Shown: positions 39,926 through 48,889, numbered from the stretch's first letter. The stretch: 64,000 nt of DNA from Azospira sp. I13 (GCF_003112695.1 NZ_BFBP01000003.1:328460-392459); one strand, 5' to 3'. The notes: generated from the sequence alone by a model not told the origin. Numbers and translations: made by a program.

Positions 39926-40624
39926 TCAGCGCTTATCCACTCGCCGCGCCAGCCATTGGCCGAAGAACTGGATGCTCTGCACCAGGATCACCAGCAGCAC
40001 GATGGTGATCAGCATCACATCGGTCTGAAAACGATAGTAGCCGTAGCGGATGGCCAGGTCGCCGATGCCGCCGCCACCCACCACGCCGGCCACGGCGGAG
40101 TAGGAGAGGAAGCTGACGGCGGTGATGGTCACCGCCAGGATCAGGCCGGAACGGGCCTCCACCAGCAGCACCTGGCTGACCACCTGCAGGGGCGAAGCGC
40201 CCATGGCCTCGGCGGCCTCGATGACGCCCCGGGGCACGTCGCGCAGGGTCTGCTCGATGAGGCGGGCGAAATAGAAGATGGCAGCGAGGGACAAGGGCAC
40301 GCTGGCGGCCAGGGGGCCGATGGAGGTGCCGACGATGTGCCGGGTGAAGGGCGACACCGCCACCAGCAGGATGATGAAGGGGAAGGAGCGGAAGACGTTG
40401 ATGAAGCCGTTGGCCACCAGGTTGAAGCGGCGGTAACGGCCCAGCACCTGGCCTTGGGAGGTGAGGAAGACCAGGATGCCCAGGGCGCCGCCGACGATGA
40501 TGGCGGCGGTGAGGCAGATCACCATCATCAGGCCGGTCTCGCCGGCCGCCTTGCCGATTTCCGGCAGCAGTTCGATGAAGGTATCGAGGATGGTGGGTTC
40601 GGCAACCGCAATTTCATCAGCCAT
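39926..40624 (-). CDS. metI: MetI, methionine ABC transporter permease
   Basis: This 232-residue permease has five to six helices and the binding-protein-dependent transport motif EAAEAMGASPLQVVSQVLL (about residues 137-155). NVFRSFPFIILLVAVSPFTR and YSAVAGVVGGGGIGDLAIRYGYYRF are hallmark MetI segments. Its 5' end overlaps metN by 8 bp. Confidence 0.95.
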   Translation of the reverse strand: MADEIAVAEPTILDTFIELLPEIGKAAGETGLMMVICLTAAIIVGGALGILVFLTSQGQVLGRYRRFNLVANGFINVFRSFPFIILLVAVSPFTRHIVGTSIGPLAASVPLSLAAIFYFARLIEQTLRDVPRGVIEAAEAMGASPLQVVSQVLLVEARSGLILAVTITAVSFLSYSAVAGVVGGGGIGDLAIRYGYYRFQTDVMLITIVLLVILVQSIQFFGQWLARRVDKR

Positions 40625-41456
40625 GGGCGGCCTCGCTCAGCAGGTGTTGGGGGGCGGCCTCGGTGTCGTCCGTGCCCGCTTCGTCGCCTTCGGCATCGCC
40701 AAAGTCGCGCAGCCACTGGGCCAGCTGGGAATCAGGCGGGATGCGGCCGTTGGCGATGGTCAGGCGTTCCACGATCTGTCCCGCCTCCATGACGGAAACC
40801 CGGTGGCAGAGGCGGCGAATGACGCCCATCTCGTGGCTCACCAGCAGGATGGTGACGCCCAGGCGGCGGTTCACGTCCGCCAGCACTTCCAGCAGGGATT
40901 GGGTGGTGCGGGGGTCCAGGGCCGAGGTGGGCTCGTCCGCCAGCAGCACGTGGGGTTCCGGGGCCAGCGCCCGGGCGATGGCGACGCGCTGCTTCTGGCC
41001 GCCGGAAAGCTGGGCCGGATAGACCCCGGCCTTCTCGGAAAGGCCGACGAATTCCAGGCAGGTCTTCACCCGCTCGGCAATGCGGGCCTCGTCGGCCCCG
41101 GCGATGCGCAGGGGGAAGGCCACGTTGTCGGCCACGGTGCGGTTATGCAGCAGGTTGAAGTGCTGGAAGATCATGCCGATGCGCTGGCGGGCAGTGCGCA
41201 GGGCGGCGGGGGAGAGAGTCATCAGGTCCTGGCCGTGTACGATCACCTGGCCGGCGTCAGGCCGCTCCAACAGGTTGGCGATGCGCAGCAGGGTGGATTT
41301 GCCGGCACCGGAGAAGCCGATGATGCCGTGGATCTCGCCCGGGGCCACGTCCAGATGGGTGGGCTGCACGCCCACCTGCTGGCCGTCCGGGGTGCGGAAA
41401 CTTTTGCTGACGCCGCGCAGCGCAATGGCCGGGGCGTCGCTGGTTTGAGTTGTCAT
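40617..41456 (-). CDS. metN: MetN, methionine ABC transporter ATPase (short form)
   Basis: This 279-residue ATPase has Walker A GFSGAGKST, the MetN-type segment IGMIFQHFNLLHNRTVADNVAFPL, signature LSGGQKQRVAIARALA, Walker B VLLADEPTSALDP and H-loop SHEMGV. E. coli MetN is about 343 residues and ends in a NIL/ACT-like domain that binds methionine and inhibits transport. Here the protein stops after about residue 245 plus an acidic tail, so that regulatory domain is missing. ATG 41456 gives MTTQTSDAPAIALRGV. Confidence 0.93.
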   Translation of the reverse strand: MTTQTSDAPAIALRGVSKSFRTPDGQQVGVQPTHLDVAPGEIHGIIGFSGAGKSTLLRIANLLERPDAGQVIVHGQDLMTLSPAALRTARQRIGMIFQHFNLLHNRTVADNVAFPLRIAGADEARIAERVKTCLEFVGLSEKAGVYPAQLSGGQKQRVAIARALAPEPHVLLADEPTSALDPRTTQSLLEVLADVNRRLGVTILLVSHEMGVIRRLCHRVSVMEAGQIVERLTIANGRIPPDSQLAQWLRDFGDAEGDEAGTDDTEAAPQHLLSEAAHG

Positions 41457-41511
41457 TCTGGGAAAAGCGCTGTTCTGGGTGTTATGGGCGGTTTGGACCG
41501 GCCGAATCATC

Positions 41512-41529
41512 GAAAGTGCCGAAAGTGCC
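41512..41529. repeat. 9-bp tandem duplication upstream of metN
   Basis: GAAAGTGCC is present twice in succession (41512-41520, 41521-41529), within the 5' leader of metN. Confidence 0.75.
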
Positions 41530-41596
41530 AAATGCGTCGAGCGCAAAACAATCGTCGGGTCGGGGCCGCCAGGGAGGGGAAAACGGCAAAGGCGGA

Positions 41597-41625
41597 ACTT
41601 TAGCCCTCGAACCCAGGGCTGACAA
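41597..41625 (-). promoter_or_regulatory. Candidate metN promoter with operator in the spacer
   Basis: On the minus strand a TTGTCA hexamer (41620-41625) is separated by 17 bp from TAAAGT (41597-41602), a good sigma-70 match. The spacer is almost entirely an inverted repeat, AGCCCT-N7-AGGGCT (41602-41620), well placed for a repressor. It predicts a leader of about 135 nt. The rest of 41457-41788 shows no gene, and no known S-box-type riboswitch was recognised. Confidence 0.6.
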
Positions 41626-41788
41626 GCTGATGAATGCTATGGATTTCCCGTAGCCGGACCGGGGGAGGAGGCATTTTTCTGCCGTCGTCATTTTCCGGAC
41701 GCCGGACCAGGCGAGCCCCGCCAATGTAGCGCCTGTTCCGGTCCGGGGGAAAGACCGCTTCTTTCTTTCCTTATAACGCCAGGCGCGG

Positions 41789-44212
41789 CTATTGGCGTAC
41801 TTCGGCGGCGGGGAAGGCGTCCACCAGGGTGCGAATGTGCTGCTGGATGACCGGCACCAGGTCTCGGCAATGCGCTGAGTCGCCATGGCGCGCCGCATGC
41901 TCCAGCTGCCGGGCTTCCTCGACAAAGCCATGGGCGGCCAGCGTGCCGAACAGCCCTTTCACGGTGTGGGCGCTGCGATTGAGAGTGGGCCAGTCCTCCG
42001 CATCCAGGGCTGCGTCGAGGGCCTGGATGAGGGCCGGGGCATCCGCGGCGAAAATGCCTTCCAGTTCGGCGAACAGGTCTTCATCCCCCACCATGTCGAT
42101 GCCCTGAGCCCGGTTGTAAGCCGGCAGAGGGGCGGCCGATGCCTCTGGCAAGGTGGTCGGGAAAGGGGCTTTCTCCTCCAGCGGCGCAGTGCTCCGGGCC
42201 GGCTGGTGGTTGGCCATGGTGCTGAGTACGCGGCGGAACTCGTCCACCATGGCGGCAAAGTGGATGGGCTTGGAAATGTAGCCATCCATGCCCGCCTCCA
42301 GGCAGCGGGCCCTGTCTTCGGCCAGGGCGTTCGCGGTCATGGCGATGATGGGCAGGGCGCTTCGCGCTTGCGCGCTCTCCCGCCGGCGAATTTCCCGGGT
42401 GGTGGTGACGCCGTCCATCTCCGGCATTTCCATGTCCATCAGGACCAGGCGGTAGTCCCGCTGTTCCAGCTGTACCAGACAGTGGCGGCCGTTGTCCGCC
42501 ACGTCGTAGTCCAGGCCGAGACGGGCCAGCATGGCGGCTCCCAATTGCTGGTTGATGCTGTTGTCGTCCACCAGCAGCACGGGCCCGCCCACCAGGGCGG
42601 CCATGTCCTCCACGCCGCTTGCCACACGGCTCTGCTGGCTCGAAGGTTCCGGTGCCGCCGCCACCTGCAGGGGGAGATGAACCCAGAAACAGGTGCCCAC
42701 CCCTACGGCGCTGTCCACCTGGATATGCCCCCCCATGGCTTCCACCAGTTCCCGGGAAATGAGCAGCCCCAGCCCGGTACCGCCGTATTTGCGGGTAATC
42801 GATTCGTCGGCCTGGGCAAAGGGGTGGAAGAGGCGCTGCAAGGTGTTGTCGTCCATGCCGATGCCGGTATCCCGGATGCTGATGACCAGGCTGCCTTCAT
42901 CTACCCCGGCCCGCAGTTCCACCGAGCCGGCTTCGGTGAATTTCACCGCATTGTTGAGCAGGTTGATGAGGACCTGGCGCAGGCGGGTGGGGTCGCCCTC
43001 GATGTAGCGGGGTAGGTCTGGAGTAATGTCGGCCATGAAGGCCAGCCCCTTGCTGCGGGCCTTGTCGTGGACGATGCTGGCCACCGCCCCGATGGCTTCG
43101 GGCAGATCGAAGGCGATCCTTTCCAGCACCAGGCTGCCGGACTCGATCTTGGCATGGTCCAGCACGGCGTTGATGAGCTCCATCAGATGATTGCCGGAGC
43201 CGTTGATCAGGGCCACGTAGTGCTTCTGTTCCGGCGGTAGGGCCGCATCTTCCAGCAGTTGGGCAAAGCCGAGAATGGCATTGAGCGGAGTGCGCAGCTC
43301 GTGGCTCATGCGGGAGACAAACTCGGACTTGCTGCGGCTGGCCCGCTCCGCCTCGTCCCGCGCTTCCCGGGCTGTGGCCAGGGCGTGTTCCCGGGCCAGG
43401 TTCATGCGCTGGATGCGGCGGATGAACAGGATGCCCACCAGCCCGGCCAGCGCCACCACCAGCACCAGCAGGCCCAGTTCGGCCAGGGCCAGGCGTTCCT
43501 TCTGCACGGCAATCTGGGCTTCGAGCAGGCGCAGGTGCTCGTTGCTGTCGAAGAACAGGCGATTGGCGTTCTCGTCCAGGCGGTGAAAGAGGGGCGGAAC
43601 ATGCTTGAGGAAAGTGGCGATCTGCTCCTCCTGACGCAGGATGCCATCCCGGTTGCCCTGGTCCTGGGCATCCCAGCGCCGGACCAGCAATTGCTGCAGT
43701 TCCTGGCTTTTTTCACGGATCAGGTCGAGGAGCGGCGCCAGTTCGATCAACTCCATGACATAGCCCCGGGTGCCCGGGTCCGGGTGGTAGGTGCTTTCCC
43801 GGACCATCTCGTCCCGTCCCTCCAGGTTCAGCAATACCTCCTGACGGACGGTTCCCCCCTCCTGCAGCACCTGGAGATCGTGCTGCAGCTTGCGCAACTG
43901 GTTGTCGATATTGCGCCTGACCAGATTGCCGCCGGCCGGATTGACCGTCACCGCCATCTTGTAGAGGTCCCGCTCGATGCCGTGGATGCTGCGGATGATT
44001 TCCTCGCCGACGAAAATCCGGGCCCGTTCGTTGCTGCTGCGTTGGCTCAGTTCATCCTGAAGACTGCTGAAGAACATGCGCAGGCCAATGACGACCAAGA
44101 GGCCGCTGAGGAAGATGATCACCAGCCAGCGCAGGGAGGTGTCGATGGCGACCCGGCTGCTGGCAGTCTTGCGCGGGAAGATGGAAAACGGGGACAGGAA
44201 GGAAAAGCGCAT
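41789..44212 (-). CDS. Hybrid sensor histidine kinase paired with a binding protein
   Basis: This 807-residue kinase has a helix at about 27-46, a mostly helical periplasmic domain (about 50-235), a helix at about 238-258, a short coiled linker, an H-box SHELRTPLNAILGF near residue 301, ATP-binding motifs DTGIGMD and GGTGLGL, a receiver domain with VLMDMEMPEMDG near 590, and an HPt domain with SAHTVKGLFGTL near 745. The kinase start is 19 bases after the stop of the binding-protein gene, so the two are one operon. The periplasmic domain probably contacts that binding protein (inference). No output regulator is adjacent. Confidence 0.9.
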   Translation of the reverse strand: MRFSFLSPFSIFPRKTASSRVAIDTSLRWLVIIFLSGLLVVIGLRMFFSSLQDELSQRSSNERARIFVGEEIIRSIHGIERDLYKMAVTVNPAGGNLVRRNIDNQLRKLQHDLQVLQEGGTVRQEVLLNLEGRDEMVRESTYHPDPGTRGYVMELIELAPLLDLIREKSQELQQLLVRRWDAQDQGNRDGILRQEEQIATFLKHVPPLFHRLDENANRLFFDSNEHLRLLEAQIAVQKERLALAELGLLVLVVALAGLVGILFIRRIQRMNLAREHALATAREARDEAERASRSKSEFVSRMSHELRTPLNAILGFAQLLEDAALPPEQKHYVALINGSGNHLMELINAVLDHAKIESGSLVLERIAFDLPEAIGAVASIVHDKARSKGLAFMADITPDLPRYIEGDPTRLRQVLINLLNNAVKFTEAGSVELRAGVDEGSLVISIRDTGIGMDDNTLQRLFHPFAQADESITRKYGGTGLGLLISRELVEAMGGHIQVDSAVGVGTCFWVHLPLQVAAAPEPSSQQSRVASGVEDMAALVGGPVLLVDDNSINQQLGAAMLARLGLDYDVADNGRHCLVQLEQRDYRLVLMDMEMPEMDGVTTTREIRRRESAQARSALPIIAMTANALAEDRARCLEAGMDGYISKPIHFAAMVDEFRRVLSTMANHQPARSTAPLEEKAPFPTTLPEASAAPLPAYNRAQGIDMVGDEDLFAELEGIFAADAPALIQALDAALDAEDWPTLNRSAHTVKGLFGTLAAHGFVEEARQLEHAARHGDSAHCRDLVPVIQQHIRTLVDAFPAAEVRQ

Positions 44213-44231
44213 ACCGAAAGCTGAAGTACCT

Positions 44232-45032
44232 TTATTTGCGATCCACAGGGGTCTTGTTATCCAGGAAACCATACTTGCGGAAGATGGCTTGTCCTTCCTC
44301 GCTGGCGGTAAAAGCCATGAAGCGCTTGCCCAACTCCTTCTGCCGGGAGAAGGTCAGCTGGTTGAGCAGCAGAGCCTGGGGCTTGGCCAGCTTGGGGGCC
44401 AGGTCGATTACCTCCACCTTGCCCAGGTTGTCGGGGAAAAATGCGGTGGCCCGCCAGTTCAGGGTCAGGTCGGCCTCCCCTTTTTTCATGGCGTTGGTAA
44501 GGCTGCGGGAATCCGGCACCAGATAGGCCGCCTGGCGGATGACCTTGGGGTAGATGCCCAGATCGTCCAGGATGTCCTTGGCCTCCTTGCCGACGCTGCC
44601 GGATTCGGCGTTGCCGATGATGGCAATGAGGTCCTTGCGCAGCATTTCCCGCGGGTCGGCCGTTACCTTCTTGGGGTTGCCCTTTTGCACCATCAGGGCC
44701 ATCTGGTTGTAGCCCACCGTGAGGTAATCCCCCAGCAGTCCTTCAGCCAGGTGCTTGCTCCGGTAGGTGGGTTCCCCAGGCAGATAGACGTCGCCCTGGC
44801 CGCTTTTCTTGGCGGACTGGTACAAATCCTCCGAACCACCCTGGGCGATGGTGATTTTGACGTTCTCCCGCTTTTCAAAGAGGGTGGCGATTTCGGTCAT
44901 CGGCCGGACCATGGTGATGCCGCAGTAAAGCAGCAACTCCGGCTTGCCGGTTTGCGCCAGACCGAGCACGGGAAGCAGCAGGAACAGGGCGAAGCAGCCG
45001 CCAAGACGGCGAAGCAAGGTGAGACAGGACAT
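44232..45032 (-). CDS. ModA-like periplasmic substrate-binding protein
   Basis: This 266-residue class II binding protein has a signal peptide (LRRLGGCFALFLLLPVLGLAQ). The first strand LLLYCGITMVRPMTEI and the loop ITIAQGGSEDLYQSAKKSGQGDVYLPGEPTY match the ModA/molybdate-sulfate family layout (strand, then G-S, then D-V-[FY]-L). Ligand identity cannot be set; oxyanions are likely. ATG 45032 was preferred because AGAGAGA precedes it by five bases; ATG 45086 is an alternative. There is no permease or ATPase nearby and the next gene is a hybrid kinase, which suggests sensing in place of uptake. Confidence 0.82.
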   Translation of the reverse strand: MSCLTLLRRLGGCFALFLLLPVLGLAQTGKPELLLYCGITMVRPMTEIATLFEKRENVKITIAQGGSEDLYQSAKKSGQGDVYLPGEPTYRSKHLAEGLLGDYLTVGYNQMALMVQKGNPKKVTADPREMLRKDLIAIIGNAESGSVGKEAKDILDDLGIYPKVIRQAAYLVPDSRSLTNAMKKGEADLTLNWRATAFFPDNLGKVEVIDLAPKLAKPQALLLNQLTFSRQKELGKRFMAFTASEEGQAIFRKYGFLDNKTPVDRK

Positions 45033-45157
45033 AAGTTCTCTCTGAGAAATGCGAGCATTGGTAAAACAGCTTTCACTGATTTTCATCCTATGCCCACTCC
45101 TGGTGCATCTCAACTGGGGTAATGCCGGGGGCAAGCCCAGGGCAGCGCTGGGGAGGT

Positions 45158-46063
45158 TCAGCCCAGGGTTCTTTTGAGCATGTCGATGAAGGCCTGGGTG
45201 CGGGTGGGCAGCAGGCGTCGGCCTGGGGTGATGCACCACACCGTGACGCAGGGCAGCTCCCATTCGGGCAGCACCCGTTGCAGCCGGCCGCTATCGAGAT
45301 AGGTTTGAACAAAGCGATCGGTCAGGGCGACGATGCCCATGCCGTGGGCCGCCAGGGTGCGCTGCATGCCGACGGAGTTGGCGGCCAGGGGGCCGCTGGG
45401 CATGCCTTCCCAGCGTTCATTGCCCCGGTTGAGGCGCCAGGGCTGGGCCTCGCCGCTGCTGGTGATGAGCCGCAGGCAGGTGTGGTCGAGCAGCTCCGCC
45501 GGGGTCTGGGGGGCGCCGTGGCGGGCAATATAGGCGGGGCTGGCATAGAGGTTGGTCTGGAACTGGGTGAGGCGGCGGGCCACCAGGGTGGCATCGTCCG
45601 GCAACTGGCTGGCGACCCGCACGGCCAGGTCGAAACGTTCGGCCACCAGGTCCACCCGGCGCGGCGAGAGGTCCAGCTCCAGCCGCACGGCGGGGTAATG
45701 GGCGGCAAAGTCGATGAGGGCCGGGGCCAGGTCCAGTTCACCGAAATCCGGCGGCATGGAGACCCGCAGTACGCCCTGGGGCGTAGCCTGGCGATGCAGG
45801 GCCAGGGCGGCGGTGGCTTCGGTTTCTTCCAGCAGGCGGCGGGCATGATCGAGAATGCCTTCGCCGAATTCGGTGATGGTGAGGCGACGGGTGCTGCGGG
45901 TCAGCAGCCGTTCTCCCAGGGTGGTCTCCAGGGCAGTGATGCGGCGGGAGAGGGTGGATTTGGGCAAGCCCACCCGCTCGGCGGCCTTGGAGAAGCTGCC
46001 GGCCTCCATGATGCGGGCGAACAGCACCAGATCGTTGGCATCCAGGTTCAGGTCGGGGGTCAT
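45158..46063 (-). CDS. LysR-family transcriptional regulator
   Basis: This 301-residue protein has an N-terminal winged HTH (DLVLFARIMEAGSFSKAAERVGLPKSTLSRRITALE in parts, about residues 11-45) and a C-terminal periplasmic-binding-like effector domain of the CrgA/AaeR type (LDLSPRRVDLVAERFDLAVRV near 128-148). It is divergent from azoR, with 159 bp between the starts, so it most likely controls azoR-pirin in response to quinone-like or electrophilic compounds (inference from context). Confidence 0.92.
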   Translation of the reverse strand: MTPDLNLDANDLVLFARIMEAGSFSKAAERVGLPKSTLSRRITALETTLGERLLTRSTRRLTITEFGEGILDHARRLLEETEATAALALHRQATPQGVLRVSMPPDFGELDLAPALIDFAAHYPAVRLELDLSPRRVDLVAERFDLAVRVASQLPDDATLVARRLTQFQTNLYASPAYIARHGAPQTPAELLDHTCLRLITSSGEAQPWRLNRGNERWEGMPSGPLAANSVGMQRTLAAHGMGIVALTDRFVQTYLDSGRLQRVLPEWELPCVTVWCITPGRRLLPTRTQAFIDMLKRTLG

Positions 46064-46222
46064 GGGGGCTCCGGCAGGGGAAGGTCTATCGTTGCATTAA
46101 TGGAACAATGATATCCATATCGATGGCTTCCGGAGCGTTATTGAGGGTAATAAAGTGCACTCAATGGTTCGCTAGCCTCCGCCCCGCGGGAGCGGAACCC
46201 CAACTTCAACGGAGAAACGATC
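46064..46222. promoter_or_regulatory. Divergent control region, lysR/azoR
   Basis: This 159-bp AT-richer space lies between the divergent starts. ATTAATGGAACAATGAT (near 46096) contains LysR-type T-N11-A matches, as does the following ATATCGAT segment. The azoR Shine-Dalgarno CGGAGAA lies seven bases before its ATG. Exact promoter elements were not resolved. Confidence 0.45.
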
Positions 46223-46831
46223 ATGAAAATCCTGCAAATCAACGCCAGCGCCCGTTCCGCCGGTGCCAATTCCACCCGTCTGGCCGATGCCATTACCGCC
46301 CGCCTGGTGGCTGCCCATCCTGGCGCCGAGGTGCAACTGCGCGACCTGGCAGCGAATCCCCACCCGGTTCTCGACGAACCGGCGCTTGCCGCCCTGTTCA
46401 CTCCTGCCGACCAGCGTACGCCTGAGCAGGCCGCCCGCGTGGCCCTGGATGATGCCCTGATTGCCCAGGTGCAATCCGTCGATGCCATCGTCCTCGGCGT
46501 GCCCATGTACAACTTCGGTGTGCCGGTGCAGTTGAAGGCCTGGATCGATGCCATTGCCCGGGCCGGCGTGACCTTCCGCTACACCGAGAAAGGACCGGAG
46601 GGCCTGATCAAGGGCAAGAAGGTGTACGTGGCGCTGGCTCGCGGTGGTCTCTACCGGGGCACTCCGGACGATTCCCAGGTGCCCTTCCTGCAGAGCGTGC
46701 TGGCCTTCCTCGGTATGACCGAGGTGGAATTCATCTACGCCGAAGGCTTGGCCATGGGCGCCGAGTCTGCCTCCAAGGCTTTTGCAGAGGCCCAGGCCCA
46801 GATCGACGCCATCCATACCGTCGCCGCCTGA
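46223..46831 (+). CDS. azoR: FMN-dependent NADH-azoreductase (AzoR)
   Basis: This 202-residue flavodoxin-fold oxidoreductase reduces azo dyes and quinones with NADH. Motifs include the N-terminal [22 protein letters not shown] (FMN phosphate loop, in parts), [36 protein letters not shown] (in parts) and the C-terminal [17 protein letters not shown]. The length equals the E. coli enzyme's to within a few residues. It probably defends against thiol-reactive quinones together with the downstream pirin. Confidence 0.96.
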   Translation: MKILQINASARSAGANSTRLADAITARLVAAHPGAEVQLRDLAANPHPVLDEPALAALFTPADQRTPEQAARVALDDALIAQVQSVDAIVLGVPMYNFGVPVQLKAWIDAIARAGVTFRYTEKGPEGLIKGKKVYVALARGGLYRGTPDDSQVPFLQSVLAFLGMTEVEFIYAEGLAMGAESASKAFAEAQAQIDAIHTVAA

Positions 46832-46994
46832 TGGCTTGGCCTGCCGCTCCCGGCCCCATGGCACGGAGCGGCATGGCCGGCTGTCGAAGCTTTACCAGCC
46901 CTTGATTGGTCGCCGGGCCGCGGCCGGCGCTCAGCCGCCGGCATTGTGCGCACCATCCAGTCACAGCCAGCCGCCGTGCGGCAGGAGAACCCTC

Positions 46995-47909
46995 ATGAGT
47001 ACGATCATCACAGATGCCCCCCGAGCCGCCAGTACGGTGACAACGTCCGCCGCCGGACGCGCCGTGGAGCGTCTGGTGCGCGGCATGGCCACCGCCGACG
47101 GGGCCGGCGTGCGCCTCACCCGGGTGCTGACCCAGGACCTGCAACGCCGCCTCGACCCGTTTCTCATGCTCGATGCCTTCCGTAACGAAAATCCGGAGGA
47201 CTACATCGGCGGCTTTCCCGATCATCCCCACCGGGGCTTCGAGACGGTGACCTACATGATTGCCGGCCGCATGCGCCACCACGACAGCGCCGGCAACAGC
47301 GGCCTGCTCGGGCCGGGAGGCGCTCAATGGATGAGTGCCGGCAGTGGCCTCGTGCATTCGGAATTGCCGGAGCAGGAGCAGGGCCTGATGGAAGGCTTTC
47401 AGCTTTGGCTGAATCTGCCGGCCGCCCGCAAGATGGGGCCGCCGGCCTATCGCGACATTCCGCCCCAGTCCATCCCGGAGTACACCGATGCCTCGGGCCT
47501 GCGGGTGCGGGTCATCGCCGGCAGTAGTGCCGGTATCCCCGGAGCGGTGCAGCGCCCGGATACCGATCCCCTCTACCTGGATGTACACCTGCCGGCAGGG
47601 CTGCGTTTCTTCCAGCCCCTGCCCCTGGGCCACAATGCCTTTGCCTACGTCTATCGCGGCGAGGTGGACATCGCCGGAACCTTGGTGCCGGCCCAGCATA
47701 TGGCCATTCTCGCCAACGATGGCGCGCCGGGGGCGAGCATTTATGCCGCCAGCGAGGCCCGTCTGCTGCTCATTGCCGGGCAGCCCCTGGGGGAGCCCAT
47801 CGCCCAGTACGGGCCCTTTGTCATGAACCGCCACGAAGAAATTCGCCAGGCCATTCGCGACTATGAGGCCGGGCTGTTTCATCATCCGGCGGTTCAGTCC
47901 CTGGCCTGA
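46995..47909 (+). CDS. Pirin family protein
   Basis: This 304-residue double-cupin protein has the N-terminal metal-binding cupin signature DHPHRGFETVTYMIAGRMRHHDSAG (in parts), with the His/His/Glu ligand set, followed by MSAGSGLVHSE. Bacterial pirins can act as quercetin 2,3-dioxygenases; the true substrate is unknown. ATG 46995 has AGGAGA six bases upstream. It lies 163 bp after azoR and before a strong terminator, so both probably share the LysR-controlled transcript. Confidence 0.92.
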   Translation: MSTIITDAPRAASTVTTSAAGRAVERLVRGMATADGAGVRLTRVLTQDLQRRLDPFLMLDAFRNENPEDYIGGFPDHPHRGFETVTYMIAGRMRHHDSAGNSGLLGPGGAQWMSAGSGLVHSELPEQEQGLMEGFQLWLNLPAARKMGPPAYRDIPPQSIPEYTDASGLRVRVIAGSSAGIPGAVQRPDTDPLYLDVHLPAGLRFFQPLPLGHNAFAYVYRGEVDIAGTLVPAQHMAILANDGAPGASIYAASEARLLLIAGQPLGEPIAQYGPFVMNRHEEIRQAIRDYEAGLFHHPAVQSLA

Positions 47910-48044
47910 CTTCGCCGTTGCTGCGGACGCTTCCCCTGCGGCGCGTGGGGCGGCGGCGCGTGGCGTTTTGGATTGGCCGGCAGGGTGCCGGGCGGGCCTG
48001 GTGATGCTAGGCTGGTCGTCTGGAGGTCGGATGGTGCTGACAGG

Positions 48045-48078
48045 AGGCCGTCTTCCTTGGGGAAGGCGGCCTTTTTTT
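48045..48078 (+). terminator. Intrinsic terminator after pirin
   Basis: AGGCCGTCTTCC (48045-48056) pairs with GGAAGGCGGCCT (48061-48072) over TTGG, with one G-T pair, and is followed by a run of seven T. Confidence 0.93.
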
Positions 48079-48190
48079 GTTCCTTGCCCCGGGGTAAGCG
48101 CTCCGCCGTAAAATGGACTCAGGCGATAGCGGCCCCTCCACGCCGGTGACAACGCCATCTCAACCGCAATGACAAGGCAGGGAGATAACA

Positions 48191-48694
48191 ATGAAACGTC
48201 ATGGTCTTTGGCTGCTTCCCTTTATCGTGGCCGCTTGTGGCGGCCCGGGCAGTTATGCGGAGCGGGAGGATTTTCAGTCCGACCCGCGCTTTCGCCGGGA
48301 TTTCAGCGTGGCGGCGGCCCCCCTGTGTGAAGCGGCGCGGCGGGTGCTGCTGGGGGATGGTTACGTGGTGGCGGTGGACGGGCGCAATGTCAGCGGCGGC
48401 AAGGAGTTTCGCGGTGAAGACAAAGCCCATGCTGTGCTGCGAGTGTATGCCAGCTGCGCTGAGCGCGCCGGAGGCGCCACCCTGTTCCTGACCGCTACTG
48501 AAGAGCATTTCGACGTCAAGACCACTCGCCAGAGCACCTCGGTCGGCGTGCCGGTGATTGCCCCCATTTCCTTCAGCAGCCGCAGCGAAAGCGACGGACA
48601 GGTCAAGACCCGGGGCGAAACCGTGAGTCAGCGGGATTTCTACGAGCGCTTCTACCGGGCCGTGACCCGGGAGCTGGGGAGTGTGGGGCGCTGA
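48191..48694 (+). CDS. DUF2242-family lipoprotein
   Basis: This 167-residue protein has a lipoprotein signal (LWLLPFIVAACGG, lipidated Cys16). The DUF2242 domain is seen as CEAARRVLLGDGYVV, then GGKEFRGED, a second region with ATEEHFDVKT and the closing FYERFYRAVTREL. The family is confined mainly to Beta- and Gammaproteobacteria and has no known function. The Shine-Dalgarno GGGAG precedes ATG 48191. Confidence 0.85.
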   Translation: MKRHGLWLLPFIVAACGGPGSYAEREDFQSDPRFRRDFSVAAAPLCEAARRVLLGDGYVVAVDGRNVSGGKEFRGEDKAHAVLRVYASCAERAGGATLFLTATEEHFDVKTTRQSTSVGVPVIAPISFSSRSESDGQVKTRGETVSQRDFYERFYRAVTRELGSVGR

Positions 48695-48857
48695 TTGGCC
48701 GGGGGCTGGTGACCAAAGGCTAATGGGGGAGCGCTAGCGGGGAAGGGGGGAGTCAGCCTGGAAAAGGAGGCTGGGGCGCCCCGGGCTGCCCGGAGGCCTA
48801 GAAGGGGCGCGGACATCCTCGGAGATCCCTGTCCAGATTGGCTTGCGCTGGTGGGGG

Positions 48858-48889
48858 CTGGAAGAATGGCGTCCCTATTAGGCTTCCAG
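48858..48889. repeat. Second copy of the GAAGAATGGCGTCCCTATT element
   Basis: The 19-bp sequence at 48861-48879 is identical to 39828-39846. Here it is framed by CTGGAAG (48858-48864) and CTTCCAG (48883-48889), an inverted pair, so each copy sits inside a potential hairpin. Confidence 0.8.

Noticed and set aside
41457..41788. A SAM-type riboswitch upstream of metN
   Set aside because: I looked for S-box-like or SAM-II-like conserved cores in the leader and found none; only the promoter and spacer palindrome are supportable. An Infernal/Rfam scan would settle it.
44973..45032. The binding protein next to the kinase as part of a classical molybdate ABC importer
   Set aside because: No permease or ATPase gene lies on either side; the downstream gene is a kinase and the upstream one a divergent-type LysR regulator.
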